This document shows, piece after piece, positions 1 through 13,900 of a DNA stretch of 64,000 nucleotides. Source of the DNA: Xiphias gladius (Eukaryota > Chordata > Actinopteri > Istiophoriformes > Xiphiidae); assembly GCF_016859285.1 (NCBI RefSeq), contig NC_053415.1, forward strand, positions 16,317,501-16,381,500, read 5' to 3'. Position numbers and translations under genes: made by a program. Positions within the stretch are counted from its first letter, which is position 1. Every line of letters begins with the position of its first letter. The notes beneath the pieces were generated by a model. It worked only from the letters and a program-made list of their open reading frames with translations, did not search any database and was not told where the DNA came from.

Positions 1-3000
1 TGCTGTCAAGATATATCTGAAATTTTCAGTCAAAGTAGTAGCTCAGTCAGCACAGACAAAAACTGCTTTGGAGTTCCTCAGACACACACTCACATGGATC
101 CATGGTGTAAAATATGATTTAAGATCATAAAATCTATCAGTGTAGCTCAAAAGAAAAAAACTATATGAGAAAAGTTTACTCCATTTTCACCATTAACAAT
201 AGGTATAATAAAAAGCTGAAGCTGGGACAAAAATGTTCATTCATCTGTATAGGGAGGTTCAGCGTCTTTATGTTCTTAATTCAGCGTGTACCAAGGAAAC
301 TACAATTCATCTTTGTCTTCATTATCATACCCGTGGTGGGAAAAGGCAGTGCTGCTATTGAGAGATAGGTGGACACAAAAGCTGAGGGTGTGAGCTGGCC
401 AATCCAGTGACACACCATAATGGTTGCTATGTGTGATAAAGACACTCCCAGAAATGTGCCTTGTGCTATACTTGTTATTTGTGGCAGAGGGGAAATATCT
501 ATGTATCTGGCTTACAAACTGAACGCTAAGCCCTCTAAGTACTCTTTAACCAACAACGTAGAAAAATCCCACTGAGGAAAAAACTCAATGCACCTAAAAT
601 GTGAATCATCAAATCTCATCACAAATTCTCAGAGGGAGTGCTTTTTCCTTAAAGTAACATAATATAACAAGAGAACGCTTTAGCAATAACACACAGGAAA
701 CAGACAAAATGATGGAAATACCCCAGGGAGAAGGACACAGACACTCGATCGAAAAGCCAATTTGCAGGATTTGTCAGCTATAAAAGCAGCCTGGCAATCA
801 GCAGTCAGCTTTTGCCAGAGGTGTATTGGTCGTAAAAACTGCAAAACTATTTAACGTGCCAACCACGAGTCTTGAAAACCATTACAACATATGCAAAACA
901 CTCGCAAATAGCACTGAAAAAGAGGAACAAGTTGAAGCCGAAACTAACCTGCAGGCAGACAAGTAGCCAGGATTTTAGAAATACTGAGGTCATGAGTCCA
1001 AATTCCTCAAGCACAACCTTGTCTACTTGAGAAATGTTTGAGTAGCCATAAAAAAAACTCCAAATGCAGGAATTCACATTTTATTTACTCATAAACAGTT
1101 TTTATCTCCCTTTAATCATGGTCTAAATGTTTTCAAAGCTTTCTATACACTGCCAAGTATATAACTCCTGAAATAAATACAAAACAGCAAGGTTAAACTG
1201 GCCTTGGCATAGGATAGAGCTCAACGATCATACCGGGACGTGAGAAAAGTTACAGGCAGAGTAAGACAAAGTCAAACTAATTCCAAGAAAAAATAGCTCA
1301 ACACTTCTTTGGTTTGCTGGACTAGATTTTTTGCAATCCGATTAGCTAGGCAGTTGTGTCCCCAGTGCACTGACAAAGATGCAGTGTTGTTTGATTCAAT
1401 GTGACATGTGCATGCAACCTTACAGCTGCAAGAGTCACCCTGGTGTGCACAGTAGCTCACCAGCTGTGAGCATGGCCACCAAAATACCCCCCTTCAGCAC
1501 AGTCGTATGTGTGTATGACCAGGAAAAAATTCACGGTATCACAAGATATAACTTTAGTACTACAACCTATGTCATACGCCGAGCATGTGGAATACTGAGA
1601 GCACGATGAGGGTTTAAGCTCGCATGATAACAGTGATCATGTGTGACAGAGGGACAGAAAGTCAGAGGAGTAAGTGTGCGGTGAGATGCCGCTTTGCGTC
1701 TTGTTAAAGGGGGAGACAGAATTTGTGTGACAGTAATCATTTGATGTAAGCACTAGAAGTGAGTGTTTTAGGTCGACGGGCACAAACAGTGGGAGAAAAT
1801 GCAGAGCTTGGACAAGCTGTCATAAATATGATATATTTGACAAAGCAGTTGAGGGACATATCTGACCTCCGCAGCCGAGAGTGACAGAGATTTGGAGAAA
1901 AACAGACAGTTGAGGCGGGCCTTCAAGAGATATATTCATCAGGAAAGCAACTGTACACTGTTACACAAAAATGTGATCAGTTTTGTGATAAATCTGCATA
2001 TTGCATCAAATAGCCTTGTCTTATCATTAGTTCAAACTGAAGAAAAACTTAAAATGTTTGAAAAGTAGGAGTGGAAAAAGTAAACACTCGGGTGTATATG
2101 CAGACATCTCATGTAAGCAAACTTTATTAATTCTTTCAGCTCACAGGCTAAGTAAGTGGTCCTTTCACTTGGCAATGCCATATATATATAAAGCCCCATA
2201 TAAATAAATGAGCATGACCTCTACAGGGACATGCAGTTATTAGGCCACTAGGTAGATGAATTATGAGACAGAACAAGTGATTTTCCTATTTTAATGCTTT
2301 GTCACAGTCACAAGTTCAGTCTGAAAAATGCTGAGGGTTATGTGCACTGCAGGAAACAAAGAGAAAAGTCTAAGTGCCTCTATGTGTCCAGAGTTCAGAC
2401 TTAAGTTCAGCAGTGTAGGACTGACCAGTAAATAACTTAGTGCCTCCCTGAAACATGCACTACTGTGATACCTAAGCGTTTAGACAGAAAATGACACACA
2501 CAAGAGTCGACCCGCCAGTTTTGTTTTGTCTCAGTACTAACACCTTAGATTTCTGGCAATGTTCCCTATGAATATAGGACAGGACATTGATACATGACTG
2601 TTGTGATTGTTGTTATTGGACACAAAGAACCAAAGCTCTGCTAATGATGCTGCTCTCTAGCTATGTCCTCTGGGGTTGTATACATCATTATACCAGGGCA
2701 GGATAATGCTCTTGACAAATCCTCAGAGCTCCACTATGTGTCAATTTATCCTCCTTCCACTTATGCAGTCACAGTGATGTTTCTCAAACTTACAGTACGG
2801 TTTTCCCAACTGTTTATTACACTGCCTGCATAGGATTAGCATTTCTCTAAAATGATACATAATAACTTTTTGATTGCTGACAAGAACGTGTTATCATGTC
2901 CTGACTGTTAAATCGAACCGTGTCGCAATTTACAGTTTCACTTTATGTTACAGCCAGTGTAATACAGTCGTTGGCTACAGAAGTTTGTTTGTGAATTTGT

Positions 3001-4150
3001 CTGAACCCAGAAGCTTCAAAAGTGTGTAACAGGATGTGGTTAAAGAGCTGCAGTGTCTTACTGTATAAGCAAAACTCCACAGTTAAATTAACTGTGCTGG
3101 TGGACTTACATTTTAAATAAAGCTGTATATTTTGCTGACCTGATTCCTGATTGCTGACTTTGTAATCCTTGTTTGTAAGCAGGTCAGAAAGACAAGAAAA
3201 ACTTGTTAATCATTTTACACATAAATTAATGGATGATGAACCATCATAACATTGAAAAAATGCTTGTATGTAGGTTCTACATGTGCCCAGCAACTGTTCA
3301 GGGCTGTGGAAAGCTCTGTATTCTATTCACAGGTGTAGGTAAAGAAGGAGGCATGTGTAAGTGACTTAAAGTCACTTACAATGATGTCATCAGGATGTTA
3401 TAGTGTGTGCCAAGAGTTTTCACCCACTGCTAGTTCCATGATCATCAGCATAAACTGTCGTAAATGTGAGGCACGGGTAAGGAGCATTATATGCAAACTG
3501 CACAATATGCAAAACAGCATGATTAATGTATCAGTAAATCCTCCTATACTTTTCAGATGTGAAACTTTGGTGCAGGAGTCTGTTTGTATATTTTGAAAAT
3601 AAATGATGATGAAAACCTTTATTTCATGTGACATCTACGTGACTGTGTGCCAACTATGTGTTTTGTTATTGTACAAGCATGTACAATTCCTGCATGATGG
3701 CTGTTTTAAATTATTCTAATGTTTGATTTTTTTAAAAATCTTTTACTACTATGCACCATGGTCCAGAGTAAGGTGAACTGAACTAGCGACCATTTTGGAA
3801 AGAAACACACTAAACCTGATGGCTTTAGACAGCTTGATGAAAACTGCCTGAGGAATGTGCTTAGCTATCAGTGTTCCTATAGTCCTGGCGAGATACAGCA
3901 TGTCTCAGCCAGATGTACAGTAAATATATTGGCCAAACTAGGGATTTACATGTTGCACCTTTGAAAAGGTTTTCAGCTATATTTACAGTTGTGATAAAGC
4001 CATAAAAGCACACAAACTCGCATTACATCTAATGTGTTCTGTACCCATGTCTGCAGTAGTCTAAAAAACTTGTTGTGAAACAAGAGCATTCAGATTTGGT
4101 CTGAGAATAGTTTAATCTCCCCTTAATTAACATGGATATGCACTTGGGAG

Positions 4151-4268
<118 letters not shown>

Positions 4269-7200
4269 ATGAGTGTTTACAGCTCCAAGGGGGTCTGTGG
4301 AAGCTGTCAAGACAAAGCATGAGCCAAAGTTTTTGAACTGATACTTCTCACTTCTGCTATTTATGACATTTTCTCTCTTCCTTTTGGTTGAGGCTGTTTC
4401 CACTTCATGCTGTGCTGCAGTGAAACCTGTGAGTGTAACATACGAGCCTCATTTCTGTCTGCCCAGACCTCGAACATTATGCAAATATGAACCAAGCAGA
4501 ACTTGCATATATAAGCACCAAAACATGCATATACTCTTCTCATATCGTAAGAGTTTAATAATAAAGTACACCCCAAATAGTTTTTTAAAAATTTAATTAG
4601 GTCTAAAATGCCATGCCTGTAGAGTTTGTTTTTTGGTTTTTTTTTAACCCCTGTCTTTTGTATGTCCCTGCAGCTACAGCCACAAAGCTTAGAATAACTA
4701 GAAACAGGAAATGAAATCTGGTTGTTTTCATTTTCATAGACTTTTGCTGATAACCACACAAGTCTGTAATAACAGCACAACCATTTTTAAATGTATTTCC
4801 AGGAGCCTATAATCCCTAAAATAGTGCAGGGACATTAAAGCCCTCGTACGCAGAAACAGTAAGAGGTAAAAGTGATACTGCAGCATGTCTTATCCTGTTA
4901 GGCATGCAGTTTACATAATCACTGCACTAAGATGAGGTGGGTTCTCTTCTTAGGGTACATAGCTGAGTAATTATACCCAGCATGAACCTCCCTGGTTAAG
5001 AAGAATAAAGGGAAGCTTTAAACTCTAACCTTTTGGGTCTTGCCACTTTAAAAGGTTAAATAGTAAATTGAACCCCTAGACACATCAAAGAACACTGCAA
5101 ATTTCAGTTACAGAACAGTTACAGCTTCATTATCACAGTAACATGTTCCTTTTATTTTAGCTTTTATAACAGCTGCACAGAATATGCACATTTCCATACT
5201 ACAGATGCATGAAGTCGTATGTTTTGTGTTGCACCTAAAAAAAAAAAAAGGTATGAACAAATTATGGTTTTAACTAAAAACAGTTTGCATGTACCAGGTA
5301 CTCAAACAACTACAATACAGCAAATATAATGAGTAAAGCAAGAAAGCATTAGTGAAAAAAAGAAAAAAAATTTGGTAATGATAAAATTGTAAACATTGTG
5401 TAGAGAAACTTGAAAGCACAACCTCATTTGAAAAAGAGGTTAATAAAAGAAGCTGTTTGACAGTGACATGTATTTAGATATAGTCATATGGCAGGAAGCG
5501 GTAGGGGAAGTTCCCCGTTAACCAACTACAGATCTGAAGAAATGGAAGTCAAGTCAAGTATAGTACTGCATAGAGTTTATGTAATGTTGTTGAGCAGTGT
5601 TTGGGATCTAGGCAGGATCCACCAAGGAGGATGATTCACAAGAAAACATTCTGGCATTGCATCGCTTAGATAGACAAAATTGAAAAGTCAACATTAATTC
5701 AGCAGACATAGGCTAGTCGCCTCCACTAATACAGGAAGACCATGGTAAAACTCTAGCAAAGCAACTGACATAGTTCAGTTTTACTTTATTGCAGCACCAT
5801 CATCAGCTCTGCAGGCGAGTGGCCAGCATAAGAGCTTTGTTTGAGACTGTGACAGATTTAATAGGTCACTGTAATGTCTCTAACCAGGCAAGCCCATTAA
5901 TAAATGACGCTGGGCCACACATTCACCCTCTTGAGAGGTCTGGTGCTTCCCCATCAGGCCACTCTCACAGCATGGCACAATGTTGTCTAATGCTACATTA
6001 TTAATGAGAGGAGAACGGGTATCCAGCTGAGGCCAAAGCCTGTGTTTAGTCCGTCGCACCAGTCATGTTGGGGAGCGAAAGTGTCTGTGTGATCTCACAC
6101 GCAGCCTGAATCCCCCAAGGCCTATCTCTCTGGTTACACCAGGTTCAACCCCACTTAGCAGCAGCCTGTCATTGTGTAATCTTCTGGCAGCAGATGTTCC
6201 AGGAGGAGCACCTGGACTTACAAGATCTTTTGTGTGTGAATTACAGGAGGTTTCTCTTGGGTCACAAAGAGGACACAGCCATAAAATTACAACTATAAGT
6301 ACAAAAATGAAATTTGAAATATCAGAGTTAAGGCCTCTTTTGGACACTTAATATGCAAAATATAAACAATAATCAAAGGTTACCCTATATAAAGCTTGTT
6401 TTTCTGTCCTTAGCTACCTTTTGGCACTTGACCATCATCGGTACTTCAAAGATTTGATATGCTACCCTTTTAGGTGTGTATGCAAACTCAGTGTAACTTT
6501 GTGATCACCTGTTTGATCTTCTGTCTAGCTCCCTCCCTGCACCACTGAAATCTTCCTAGTGTAACAGAAAATGTCATACTTTGGAGAACCTTTGCCAGAT
6601 TGCCAGATTTTTATCTCACTAGTTAAGAAGATTTAAAAGAAGGTGCAGCAATGACTGTTGCTCACAGAATTTTTTAATGTGACTGTTACATAGACGTTGG
6701 GATAAATCTAGACAGCATTGCTGGAATGTATTCAAACACATTAACTAAAATAGTGTGTCTCACAATATCTATCGAGCGGTGGCCCGTTTTCACAGCACTA
6801 AGTATTCTCTGCAGTGCATTCATTGCTCATGTCATCTCCCACTCAGGGCAGGATGTGGTTGTGTATGCACATCACTTTCAAAATACCTTCAACATCCTTG
6901 TCTCTCCTTTTATAGTAAAAGTCTTGCTTATCGTGCCATGGGCCACGGTGAGGGAATGAATATGTGTGCCCACATAGAGGCCTCTGATTTTTCTCAAAAA
7001 GGAACATGCATGTTGCAGGCTTTGTTATGCCCGGTATCAGCTGCATCAATTATAAATGGATAGAATCTGCAAGCTTGGAATCAATTAAAGCAAGAGGAGA
7101 GTGAATTCTACAATGTTGGCAGGCACATGTCCTGAAGGTTACCAATGTCGCAACAAAGTGCTGTGCCATTTTAAGCCTTGTTTTGTAGCATGTTTTAAAC

Positions 7201-8387
7201 CATAAGGAAATAAAGACACAGACAAAGGTAGTACATGAAAACAGCCAAATGTTAGTTATGTGAGTCTGGATAACATATGCGCTAAAAATCCTGAAACTAA
7301 CCCCACACTGTTTAGATGTCCAAGTTAATAGCTACAGGAAATAGCAAAGTAAACCACCAGCCAATCACCATCCCACTCTCTTAGTAATGTGCCTCAACCT
7401 ATACTCTCTTTCGGGATATGATGCAGCCTTTTTCAGTCAATGAAAACTATATGCAGACAGATAGTGACCTCTGCTGACAGAAAAGTGACAAATCACACAA
7501 TAAATTCCACTCACAAACAGCCGAGAATCCTGCTCAGGCAGGCACAGCACAGTTAACCGCAAATATTAAGCCAGATCTACTGTAAGAGAAAAAAAAAAAA
7601 AAAACAATGAAGGTGAAACTCAACTCAATTACAAGTTGACTACACGCAAAGTCTACAGCAACACATGGCCTTATGTCTACCCCCGTGGCTCTGTTGTAAT
7701 GGTAAGTGCTGAACTATGTCTCCCCCTCCTGGATGAAAGCTTTTTAAAACAAAAATAAAGAAAGAACAATTATGACTGATTCTCAATTTTGTACTCCTTG
7801 AGGGAGAATTTATTTGCGCCAGGCACAAAGCAGACTCAAAATTTATAATACACAAATACTAAATAATAAACCATATAAACCTTTACTGTTAAAAACAAAT
7901 AATTTGTAAATACTACCACTAAAAACCCAGCAAAATTTGTCAGGCCTTGGTAACATAAAATGTCAACGGTATAAACATGCCGTATTACCAACAGTAGAGT
8001 GTACTTTATTAGAACCATAAATTAAGCAATCCTCGTGTTTTTCACTCATCCAAAATATATTTACGTACAATATTTCAGCATAGAATATTTTTAAACTGAA
8101 TACTTGCTAAGTGAAGCCACTACACTGCAAAGATCTCTAGTGTGATTAAAGTTTTTGTCATGGTCAAAATGCCGGGGCTTTCTCCTGGACAGACGAGGGT
8201 GCTGTTGTTATGACTATAATGGCGTCATCAGGTTCACCTGAAACATGCCCTACCACAGAACCCACACACACAGGCCACAAAGTAGCACAAAGGAGGCAGT
8301 TCTAAAGTATAGTATGCATGACCCACATGCTTGAGATGTCAGTCAGACAGAGTCAGGTTGCAGACTAGAAATGGGACACATGAGAAA

Positions 8388-8519
<132 letters not shown>

Positions 8520-10826
8520 ACACAATGTCATGCACTGTACTTTGAGCAATTGCTTGTTCAATATAATACCACAGGCTAGAGCCTGACACTCAGAAAACAG
8601 AAAACAACACAAAAATGCTTGTTTTTTTTTTTTTCAGAATAAAGCTCTAATTTCTTCTCCTACATTACCATTCCATCATGGTCCATAATATATGTTGTAA
8701 ACCAAAATTAACCCCATAACTGTCATGGAAGAATTTAGCATAATGTTACTCCTGTGTAATTCACCAGAAAATAACAGTGCTTGTGTAAAGCTAGCTATCT
8801 GTTAAAAGGTCCAAGAATTTTTTTTAAAAAGCAGTTGTCATGATCTTGTGAAAGTTAGGTTTTTTTGTTGAAAGTATTCTCTAACTTTTTGCTCTTGTGA
8901 TAACTTTACCAAATAATTCAATAACCTTAAAACTACTCGATCTTTTTCATGACATTTCATGTAGGTAAAGCTGTGTATAATGGAACTTAAGGAAAAGTGA
9001 TTTAGGGTCAGAATACCAAATACCAAATACATACTGTATATACAGTAACCACAATCCAACTCAAATAACTAGGTGATCCACATGGAAAAGTCACTTGGAG
9101 CCATGACACCAACTAAGCTCCAAAAAGGTAGTATGGTTACAGTGAGACAACTAAAACTACTTGGATAAGGTTACAGACAGATTCTGGTCATGAAAACTCA
9201 ACTATAAATTAAGCTTTAATGAAGTAAAGACTTAGCTAAAGTTAGAAAAGATCATGATGATGGTTTTTGCCCCGTGGGGCTTGTCCAAATATTCCCTCCC
9301 CTATCAACAGATATGACATACAATCTGCCAACACCACTGCTTAGCTGTGCATCCTTATGGCAACAACTGCCTACTTTCCAGCGACTTAACCCCCTCTGCC
9401 TCCCAAGCTTCCTCCTGGAATAGCATTTAGGATTTTCTGCTTGTGGAACCTGGAATATGAGTTCAGGTTCCTCTTATTATTATTGTTGTGGTGTATCTCC
9501 TTGTCTGTTGAGGAGTGTTTATGAGCTCACAGACATGTCTATGTTACACTGATTTGTTCTGGAGCATCGAATGAGCAGAGCCACACCAAACGATTATATT
9601 ATTATAACTATTATTGTTACAGTAAAGGGGTTCAAAAATGGGAGTGTCGAGACTGACTTTTTTTTTAGCTCTCTTTATATAAACAAAATGAGATATAACC
9701 AACATTTTGCGAGTTGAAACATTTCTGCTTCCTGACATGAATGGCTGGCAAAATAATCACAGAGTTATACTGTTGAACTAAACTACAGTGTTTAACGTGT
9801 TCAAGTCCCTTCTCATCTGAAAGCAATTTCCCTTGCAGTTTTCAAATCATCATTTTAAGCCTCTTTTGGTGGTGTTCCACTGGAAAGACATTTAAAGTGT
9901 TAATCAAACAGATTTTGAATTCAGTGAATAAACGACCTCTATCGCCCAAAGCACGGGAGACGTATTTCAACAACAAATGTAAACTAAACTCTGAGGCTCC
10001 CACATAAAACATTATCTGTCCATTTCTGAGGGTACAGAGGAACAGGACCAGATGTCGGAGCTGACTTTGAAAGCGTGAAAACTCATTAGACATTTTTATG
10101 GCTGGACCTGGAATTTGCATGTGCGAGAGAGCAAAGCTTTATGTGCTACCTGTGAGCAAGACATCAAAGAGCACAGCAGATGCTAATGACAGGCCTATGC
10201 ATGTCTGAGTTCCACAATTAACCGATACAGCTAATTATCCAAAAAATATACAGCAGAGGCGACCGTCGAACAACAACTGCACGTAAAACTTGTGTTATTG
10301 CAGAAAAGAACCAAACTAAAATCAATAGGTTACCCTACATTTGACATTTGTGCAACAGTATGATTTTTTTCCTGCTGGTGATCCACAGGAAGAGTTTCAC
10401 ATGGTCCTGTATAGGGTTTCAGTGGAGAGAGGAGCACCCCTAAACATAATCCCCACCCCCCTTACAAACACACTCCTACCTCCAAAAGTCACAACCTATC
10501 CCTCACAGTGCAGTGTCATTTCACAGAGTGTCAACCCACCTCTGGAATTTCAGAGAGCAAGAAGAGGAAGCAAATTATGGGACACAGAGTTTAGCTGCTG
10601 CATCGAAGAGAGTGAGAGAGAGATTTTTTTTCCCTGGAGGAGACTTTGACTTTGTGCTCTGGAAATACATGAAATCCAGCGTGCCTTGTGTAAAGGCTCA
10701 ACTGAGACCTGTTCCTGTCTAAGCATTTTAATGAGCGTAAGCCCCCAGGAGGAATAGTCGGAACTCACACCAACCAAAGTCAGCCCCGTGGGAAACAAAG
10801 CACTCCGGCTGCTCACAGTCACAGAC

Positions 10827-10900
10827 ATGCAGCCGTTCACCTTGGTCAGTGCTCTTCTTCTCCTGATCTACATCTCCTCTGGTAGCGCAGAGGCCCATAG
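10827..10900 (+). other. egfl6: egfl6 first coding exon with signal peptide
   Basis: The ATG at 10827 starts [20 protein letters not shown], a typical secretory signal with a hydrophobic core. It ends at a GTAAGT donor with codon phase 2, which matches the acceptor at 12236. The 1.3 kb intron that follows is the second largest in the gene. Confidence 0.85.
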
Positions 10901-13900
10901 GTAAGTGAATGAAGTAGGGCGACAGAGGGTTCGATGTTGTATGGTGTGTTTCTGCCCAGAGACCTGCAGCAGGTGTAAACTTTACTTGGATGTTTGCTCA
11001 GTTAAGAGTCAAAAATATGTTCCTGTATAATGTGAGACAGATTTCTATATACCATAAAGTTACAATCACTTTGCAGAGAGCCTGAAATGCACCAACAACA
11101 AACTAAAAATGGTATTGGCTAATATGCAATTTGGCCTACTTCCTTTGGGCCAAAAAAAGGGAATTACTACCACTTTAACTGCTAGTTCCTCCACATTCAG
11201 TTACTTTAAGGGGAGCTTGATGAGTAACATGAACTCTTCTATTTTGTACTGAATTATGTGCTTTAAAACCTCAGGGAAAACTGTTTTGATGGTATGTACA
11301 CACTGCTGCTGCTGCCAAAAGAGGGCTAGGGGAGCTATGACAGTGTGTCAGCCAAATGTGGCACAGCAACTGTTAATAACTGAAGAGCACCTGTCACACT
11401 TAGGAGTCCCTCTCCATTGAGCTATTCTGGTTGATTTCTATCAAGTCTCAGATTCCTCCAGTCCTGCTGGAGCCGAGGCTGCTTTTAGGATGCTGCCCCT
11501 GCGACACCTAAACATCTGGGATATTAGAGCTTCGCACTTAGCGTAAAAGAAAAGATAAGGAGGCTGAAAGCTATAAAGTTAGATTCGGATGTGTGATTCT
11601 GGCATGAATTTACTTATCTAGTCAGTCAATGGCACATGGCGCGTTAACATTTTAATCTAATTGACAGGTTAAATATACACACATGCAATGTAATCTATAC
11701 ATACTGTAGGTTATTTTGAGTGCAAGGCTGACTCGCTGACCACAACTGAGAATAACTTTACAATAGATACTCATCTGATTCCAACAACAAGACTTGGATG
11801 AAGATCAAGGTAAAAAGAGGAAAGAGGGTCGTGCATTAGGTGTCAATGTGCAATGCAGGAAGTGTCTGATTAGTGTGTTTTTCTCCATCTGTAGTTAACA
11901 TCCTTTCAGCTGGCTGTTGCTCCACGTGGAACCCTACTTCTATAAGGGAGCCTATGAGGGGGCACTTTATTTAGGTTGTTTGTTTTTTTCACACCGCTAC
12001 CAGCCTGAAAGCCTCCAGTTGGGAACTTGAGAGCTTAATGAGATTGTGGACGTGTGGACCTAAATAAATATGATTTTGTAATAACTTAACCGTTTCATTG
12101 TCATTATTGAGATAGGATTTTGTTTAAAGGGCAAATTTGCTATTTGATGTTGGATGCATTACCGGGTTGGGCTATAACTACTGCTAACACAGTGAAATTA
12201 CAGATCTTACCTTCTACTTCTCTTCTTCTACTAAGGCACTACCGACAAGTCCTCACTGGAAACCAACCAGGTGTGTGTCGCTATGGCAGGAGACTGGAGT
12301 GTTGCTATGGCTGGAAGAAAAACAGTAAAGGACAGTGTGAGGGTAAGGGCAGACTGATTCAAAACCTGTTTTATAATCAACAAATAATAGTTTCGATATG
12401 AAAATATTAATCTCTTGATATCGACCAGCGTGTTAATATTCCATGTTGCACACAATTCCTCTTGAATTAGCAAAAAATATATAGCGAGAAGAATCTAAAT
12501 TTCCTGCCACAATACACGGAGTCCTAACAATTATTATTCTTTACATGAGATATTTTCCTAACCCAGAAAATGTTGAGGAAATGAGTCTAGATTGGAAAAC
12601 GTTTCCTGCATAATTGAGTGTGTGGTTTGACTACAGTCGACTAAATGTTTTACCAGCTCAATGTCAGCACGGCTGCAAGCATGGGGAGTGTGTTGGCCCC
12701 AACAAATGCAAGTGTTTCCCAGGATACACTGGAAAGACATGTAATCAAGGTAAGTATTTGGGGTCAGGGAAGAGGGTCTGGAAAACATGGGTCAAACTGG
12801 GTAAAGGATAATCTAATTTCCAGCTGATAACTCCCTTTACTTGCTACTTTAAGGTATGTTTTTGAAGCAAATCTTAATTTGCTGTGTTTCAATAAATTAC
12901 AAGTCAAAACCTACATGTTTGACTTTTAGAAAAGAAGTTGTTATGGGGGAAAAAATGAAGATGACTCTTATTTCTAGATTTAAATGAGTGTGGCTTGAAA
13001 CCTCGTCCCTGTGAGCATCGCTGCATGAACACTTATGGCAGTTATAAGTGCTACTGTCTCAATGGATACACCTTAATGCCTGATGGATCTTGTGCCAGTG
13101 AGTCCCATCCTGCTATTTTTCATACATACCTTGAGTGGGAACATAGAGACTAACGCAATTGCCGAGTTTGCAAATGTAAATATGTGTTTGTTTGTTTGCG
13201 TCCATGCGTGTAGACTCTAGGACGTGCTCTCTTGCTCACTGTCAGTATGGCTGTGAGGAAGTTCAGGGGGAGATTCACTGCCTCTGCCCATCTGCAGGGC
13301 TGCAACTGGGGCAAGATCAGAGGACTTGTGTAGGTGAGCAACCACACTCACACAGTGACCGATTATTAACACAGCGATTGAATGACCTTTTAGGCATATG
13401 ATATCATGCAAGAAAAACCTTTGTCAAATATAATACACAATTAGAATCGGGCCTAAGCAAGATTTAAGGAGAGTAAAAATTCAAATGGAGAAATGGCTCT
13501 TATCTAAATAAGGAAAACTGTACAGAGTGAAGAGGGAATGGCTTTGGCGTGCATTAGGAGTTTTTGCATAGTGGAAAAAATCTGTAAAGATTCTACTATG
13601 TGGTTTTTGCATGCTTGGCCTGTAAATCAGATGGATGCAATTAAGTTATATTTCTTCCCACAAAACTGCTTGAGCTGATACAGAGCCAGTCTGGCATACT
13701 GATCACACGGGGGAAGCAATATAACAGATAATGTATCCAGCACACTCAAAAGTAGACGCATAGCAGAAATACACTTCTACTCTGAAAATGTGCCAAAAAA
13801 GGACATTTTTCCCAGAGATACTGTACCATAACAGACAAATAGACCCTCATGAGACAGATGCATAACTACTCCAACCGACATGAAAGAATAAAGTTGTTTC

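Noticed and set aside
779-786. TATAAAAG motif upstream of unassigned sequence
   Set aside because: A single motif in AT-rich DNA with no exon or leader recognisable downstream on either strand.
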